A DNA stretch of 25,022 nt, taken from assembly GCA_002385475.1 (NCBI GenBank), contig DGDO01000030.1:1-25022 (forward strand). Reading direction: 5' to 3'. The position numbers and the translations under genes were made by a program. Shown here piece after piece: positions 22,386-25,022 of this stretch (position 1 is its first letter; every line of letters starts with the position of its first letter). Under the pieces are notes generated by a model, which was not told the DNA's origin, did not search any database, and saw nothing but the letters and a program-made list of their open reading frames with translations. This stretch comes from Candidatus Sordicultor fermentans. GTDB lineage: Bacteria > Atribacterota > Atribacteria > Atribacterales > Caldatribacteriaceae.

Positions 22386-24530
22386 TTACCTTTCTCTGGA
22401 TCGATGTCTCGGTTCTTTACTCCGGTTGCTTTTCTCCGAATTATCGCTATCACCCAGGGCTTCTTTGTGGCTCAGGGCAATACGACCCATAGAGTCTATT
22501 CCCGTTACTTTTACCAGTACGTCATCTCCCACTTTGACAAAGTCTTCCACCTTTTTTCCTCTTTCTGAGGAAAACTGGGAAATATGGCACAAACCTTCTC
22601 TCCCCGGAAATATCTCTATAAAAGCTCCAAAGTTAGTTACTCTGGTAACTCGACCCAGATACACTTGACCCACTTCCACATCCTGAGTGATATTTCTAAT
22701 CATATTAATGGCTTTATTCATACCTTCTTCGGTACGAGAAAAAACTATTACTTTCCCATCATCTTTGATGTCAATAGTGGCTCCTGATTCTTCTACGATT
22801 TTCTTGATGACTTTCCCTCCCGGACCAATTAAAGCACCGATGCGGTCAGGATCAACCTCCAGAATTTCTATCCGGGGAGCATAAGGAGATACAGAACTCC
22901 GGGGTCGGTCTAAAACTTTATCCATGATATCCAGAATGTAAAGCCGACCTTCTTTAGCTTCTTCCAGAGCCTGTCCCAGTATTTCCCAGCTCAGCCCTTT
23001 ATTTTTTACATCCAGCTGAATAGCAGTTATACCGTTTCTACTTCCTGCTACTTTAAAGTCCATCTCTCCATAATGGTCTTCTGAACCTAAAATATCTCGT
23101 AAGAGAAGGTACTTTTCGTCTGATTTAACAAGACCTATGGATAAACCGGCACAAGCAGATCGAACCGGAACTCCTGCATCCATCAGCGACAGGCTTCCTC
23201 CACAAACCGTAGCCATGGAAGAAGAACCATTAGATTCCAAAATTTCCGAAACCACTCTTATGGTATAAGGAAACTCCCCCTCGGGAGGGATAAAACACTC
23301 CAGAGCTCTTTCTGCCAGAGCCCCGTGCCCGATTTCTCTCCGCCCCGGACCTCGCATAGGCCGGACTTCTCCCGTACTGTAAGGAGGAAAATTATAGTGC
23401 AACATGAACCTTTTGGCTTCCTCATCCTGAAGAGCGTCTACTTTTTGCTCTTCGCTCGAGGCTCCTAAGGTGGTGATAACCAGAGCCTGAGTTTGACCCC
23501 GGGTAAAGAGACTGGAACCATGAGTGCGAGGTAGAAACCCTGCTTCACAACTGACAGGTCTTATCTCTTTAGGAGTCCGACCATCCTGTCTTCTTTCACT
23601 TGTCAAAATTAATTCTTTAACTTCCTCTCCCATGATTCGCTCCCAAGCCATGGTGAAAAGAGATATGCTCTCAAATTTCTCCATCGCTTCTTCTTGAGCC
23701 TTTTTCATGAGGAGTCTTGTTTCTTTTTCTCGCTCGGTTTTCTCCGGAATAGTGATTACCTCTCTAATAGAAGCACGATAACTATCTTCCAGCCAGGAAG
23801 AAAGGTCATTGAAATAAGGAGGAATAACTATTTCCCTCTTAGTTTTCCCTATCTGAGAAATAATATCCTCTTGAGCTTTAATGGCTTTGACTATTTCCTG
23901 ATAGCCCAGCATCATAGCCTGAGCTACCTGTGATTCCTGCACTTCTTGAGCTCCAGCTTCAATCATGGTAATCCCTTCCTGGGAGCCTGCTATTATCATA
24001 TCCAGCTTGCTGGAGGACAACTCTTCTAAGTTAGGGTTAATTACCAATTCATCTCCCACGAGTCCCATACGGCAGGCAGCTAATGGGCCATCAAAGGGAA
24101 TATCGGAAATCCCTAAAGCTAAAGAAGCACCTAAGATAGATATGGCATCGGGAGGATGAGTTTCATCCACCGAAAGAACAGTAACCACTACCTGGATATC
24201 ATTGCGGAAAAGCTCAGGAAAAAGTGGCCTGATAGAACGGTCTACCAGACGGGCATTCAAAATAGCACCCTGTCCTGGCCTCCCTTCTCTTTTAAAGAAC
24301 CCTCCAGGGATTTTACCCGCAGCATAAAAACGTTCTTCAAATTCTACAAGAAGCGGTGTAAAATCAATATCTTCTTTAGGCTCTTCTGCAGCAGTAGCGG
24401 TCACCAGCACCACGGTGCCTCCATATTTGACTGTCACCGCTCCTCCAGCTTGTTTAGCCAACTTCCCTGTCTCTATTAACAGACTTTCTTTACCAAAACT
24501 AATTTCGAATTGTTTCGTTATATTAAGCAA
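22386..24530 (-). CDS. pnp: Polyribonucleotide nucleotidyltransferase (PNPase)
   Basis: PNPase degrades RNA 3' to 5' using phosphate and works with RNase Y. The 714-residue protein has two RNase PH-like cores (FFKREGRPGQGAIL...RSIRPLFP in the first; FMLHYNFPPYSTGE and DHYGEMDFKVAGSRNGITAIQLD in the second, the latter with catalytic Asp residues). A KH domain with IGPGGKVIKKI and an S1 domain (YLGRVTRVTNFGAFIEI) follow, then a basic tail. The start is unusual: GGGAGG directly abuts the first possible codon TTG at 24530, and an in-frame ATA lies nine bases downstream at 24521. No other start fits. It follows rpsO by 7 bases, the classic rpsO-pnp pair. Confidence 0.97.
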   Translation of the reverse strand: MLNITKQFEISFGKESLLIETGKLAKQAGGAVTVKYGGTVVLVTATAAEEPKEDIDFTPLLVEFEERFYAAGKIPGGFFKREGRPGQGAILNARLVDRSIRPLFPELFRNDIQVVVTVLSVDETHPPDAISILGASLALGISDIPFDGPLAACRMGLVGDELVINPNLEELSSSKLDMIIAGSQEGITMIEAGAQEVQESQVAQAMMLGYQEIVKAIKAQEDIISQIGKTKREIVIPPYFNDLSSWLEDSYRASIREVITIPEKTEREKETRLLMKKAQEEAMEKFESISLFTMAWERIMGEEVKELILTSERRQDGRTPKEIRPVSCEAGFLPRTHGSSLFTRGQTQALVITTLGASSEEQKVDALQDEEAKRFMLHYNFPPYSTGEVRPMRGPGRREIGHGALAERALECFIPPEGEFPYTIRVVSEILESNGSSSMATVCGGSLSLMDAGVPVRSACAGLSIGLVKSDEKYLLLRDILGSEDHYGEMDFKVAGSRNGITAIQLDVKNKGLSWEILGQALEEAKEGRLYILDIMDKVLDRPRSSVSPYAPRIEILEVDPDRIGALIGPGGKVIKKIVEESGATIDIKDDGKVIVFSRTEEGMNKAINMIRNITQDVEVGQVYLGRVTRVTNFGAFIEIFPGREGLCHISQFSSERGKKVEDFVKVGDDVLVKVTGIDSMGRIALSHKEALGDSDNSEKSNRSKEPRHRSRER

Positions 24531-24536
24531 CCTCCC
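24531..24536 (-). promoter_or_regulatory. Ribosome binding site of pnp abutting the TTG
   Basis: GGGAGG fills the gap between the rpsO stop and the first pnp codon. Zero spacing is poor for TTG at 24530, whereas ATA at 24519-24521 would have nine bases. An in-frame TGA a few codons upstream excludes a longer protein. Confidence 0.6.
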
Positions 24537-24537
24537 T

Positions 24538-24807
24538 TTATCTTCTCAATCCTAATCTTTCTAAAATAGCATAATAGCGATCTATATGGTATTTCTTCAA
24601 ATAATTTAATAATCTCCTTCTCTGTCCTACCATCAAAAAGAGCCCCCGTCGGGAATGATAATCTTTAGGATGGGTTTTCAGATGTTCGGTGAGATCTTTA
24701 ATCCTCTCAGTAAGGATAGCAATCTGCACCTCAGGAGATCCAGTATCTGCCTCATGAATTCTGAATTGTTCTATGATTTCTTGTTTTCTTTCTTTAGTTA
24801 AAGCCAA
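24538..24807 (-). CDS. rpsO: 30S ribosomal protein S15
   Basis: The 89-residue product is a textbook S15: MALTKERKQEIIEQF, then HEADTGSPEVQIAILTERI, LTEHLKTHPKDYHSRRGL and VGQRRRLLNYL...LGLRR. It binds the central domain of 16S rRNA early in 30S assembly. The start is TTG, nine bases after GGGAGG. An ATG four bases upstream in another frame has closer spacing but encodes only MLGFN before a stop. The predicted leader is about 26 bases, too short for the long structured S15 autoregulatory elements described in E. coli or Bacillota, so control may be different here. Confidence 0.97.
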   Translation of the reverse strand: MALTKERKQEIIEQFRIHEADTGSPEVQIAILTERIKDLTEHLKTHPKDYHSRRGLFLMVGQRRRLLNYLKKYHIDRYYAILERLGLRR

Positions 24808-24839
24808 GCATCTACACCTCCCATTTATACTTATTCAGT

Positions 24840-24868
24840 AGTTTACCACACCCCGACTTTACTGTAAA
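24840..24868 (-). promoter_or_regulatory. Probable sigma-A promoter of the rpsO-pnp...recX operon
   Basis: Minus-strand TTTACA (24863-24868) and TAAACT (24840-24845) separated by 17 bases, 33 bases before the rpsO start. The boxes are 5/6 and 4/6 matches. No other promoter of similar quality is seen in the next 15 kb of minus-strand genes until the one ahead of rny. Confidence 0.6.
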
Positions 24869-24948
24869 TATAGCTGGCTAACCCCCTGAAGAAGTAAACT
24901 TATAAGCTTAAAAAAGCAGAAACTTTCAAGCAGGTTACAAAACCAAAC

Positions 24949-24977
24949 AAAAAAGCCACCGGTTCCAACAAGCTTTA
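24949..24977 (-). terminator. Possible Rho-independent terminator of the upstream gene
   Basis: On the minus strand TTGTTGG and CCGGTGG can pair with several G-U pairs, flanked by AAAGC and then CTTTTTTG, giving a hairpin and U-run. It directly follows a TAA at 24975-24977 that closes a short open frame reaching the right edge. The many wobble pairs make the stem weak. Confidence 0.35.
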
Positions 24978-25022
24978 GCCTTTGCTTTCTCGCATTCTGC
25001 GAGAAATTTCAGGATGGACTTC
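24975..25022 (-). other. Possible last codons of an unidentified upstream gene
   Basis: The minus-strand frame from the right edge reads EVHPEISRRMRESKG and then TAA. It is too short to recognise. The terminator-like hairpin starting at its stop codon suggests a real gene end, but another frame is also open here. ribF or truB often precede rpsO, though nothing here identifies either. Confidence 0.25.
24986..25006. repeat. Perfect 9-bp inverted repeat with 3-base loop
   Basis: TTTCTCGCA (24986-24994), loop TTC, TGCGAGAAA (24998-25006). No T-run follows on either strand. It lies within the possible end of the upstream gene. Confidence 0.6.

Noticed and set aside
24986..25006. 9-bp hairpin near the right edge as a terminator
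   Set aside because: No T-run follows on either strand. The better terminator candidate is at 24949-24977.

Overview
The window reads as chromosomal DNA of a deep-branching anaerobic bacterium. The evidence is moderate GC, strong GGAGG-type ribosome binding sites, frequent TTG and GTG starts, and the gene order rpsO-pnp-ftsK-rodZ-like-rimO-cinA-(thpR)-recA-recX-rny-ymdB-spoVS-miaB-miaA. That order resembles the conserved Bacillota backbone and also occurs in part in Thermotogota-, Synergistota- and Atribacterota-like lineages. I cannot fix the phylum from sequence alone. An Atribacterota or early Bacillota relative is my best guess, because a TTT-type transporter, TIM-barrel sugar isomerases and DUF1844 occur together with a Bacillota-like backbone.

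Region 1 (1-3950, minus strand) is a catabolic cassette: GntR/FCD regulator, two xylose-isomerase-like TIM-barrel proteins, a cupin and a TctC-type periplasmic binding protein that runs off the left edge. A sigma-A-like promoter lies upstream of the regulator, with an array of four GAATAC-type heptamers over its -10 box. This suggests autoregulated, inducer-controlled uptake and conversion of a sugar or sugar acid. The cupin has lost its histidine metal ligands.

Region 2 (3951-6082) is eroded sequence: a frameshifted membrane GGDEF gene whose signature reads GGDAF, and the C-terminal part of an IS1634/IS4-like transposase next to a strong hairpin.

Region 3 (6034-9538, plus strand) has an excellent promoter, tRNA-Gly(TCC), a small ACT-like protein, a LonB-like AAA+ Lon protease and an ECF-type membrane S component.

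Region 4 (9575-25022, minus strand) is two long housekeeping operons. The upstream one is rpsO-pnp-ftsK-rodZ-like-rimO-cinA-thpR-recA-recX, driven by a promoter at about 24840-24868. It covers ribosome assembly, RNA decay, chromosome segregation, cell shape, S12 modification, NAD/nucleotide clean-up and recombination. The second is rny-ymdB-spoVS-miaB-miaA-DUF1844, driven by a promoter whose -35 box overlaps the recX stop codon. Most genes overlap by 4 to 50 bases or are a few bases apart, implying translational coupling.

I do not see a clearly new defence or biosynthetic system. The best leads are the operator array with its unassigned transporter/isomerase cassette, the metal-less cupin, the unusual RecA L2 loop and the odd pnp and rpsO translation starts.
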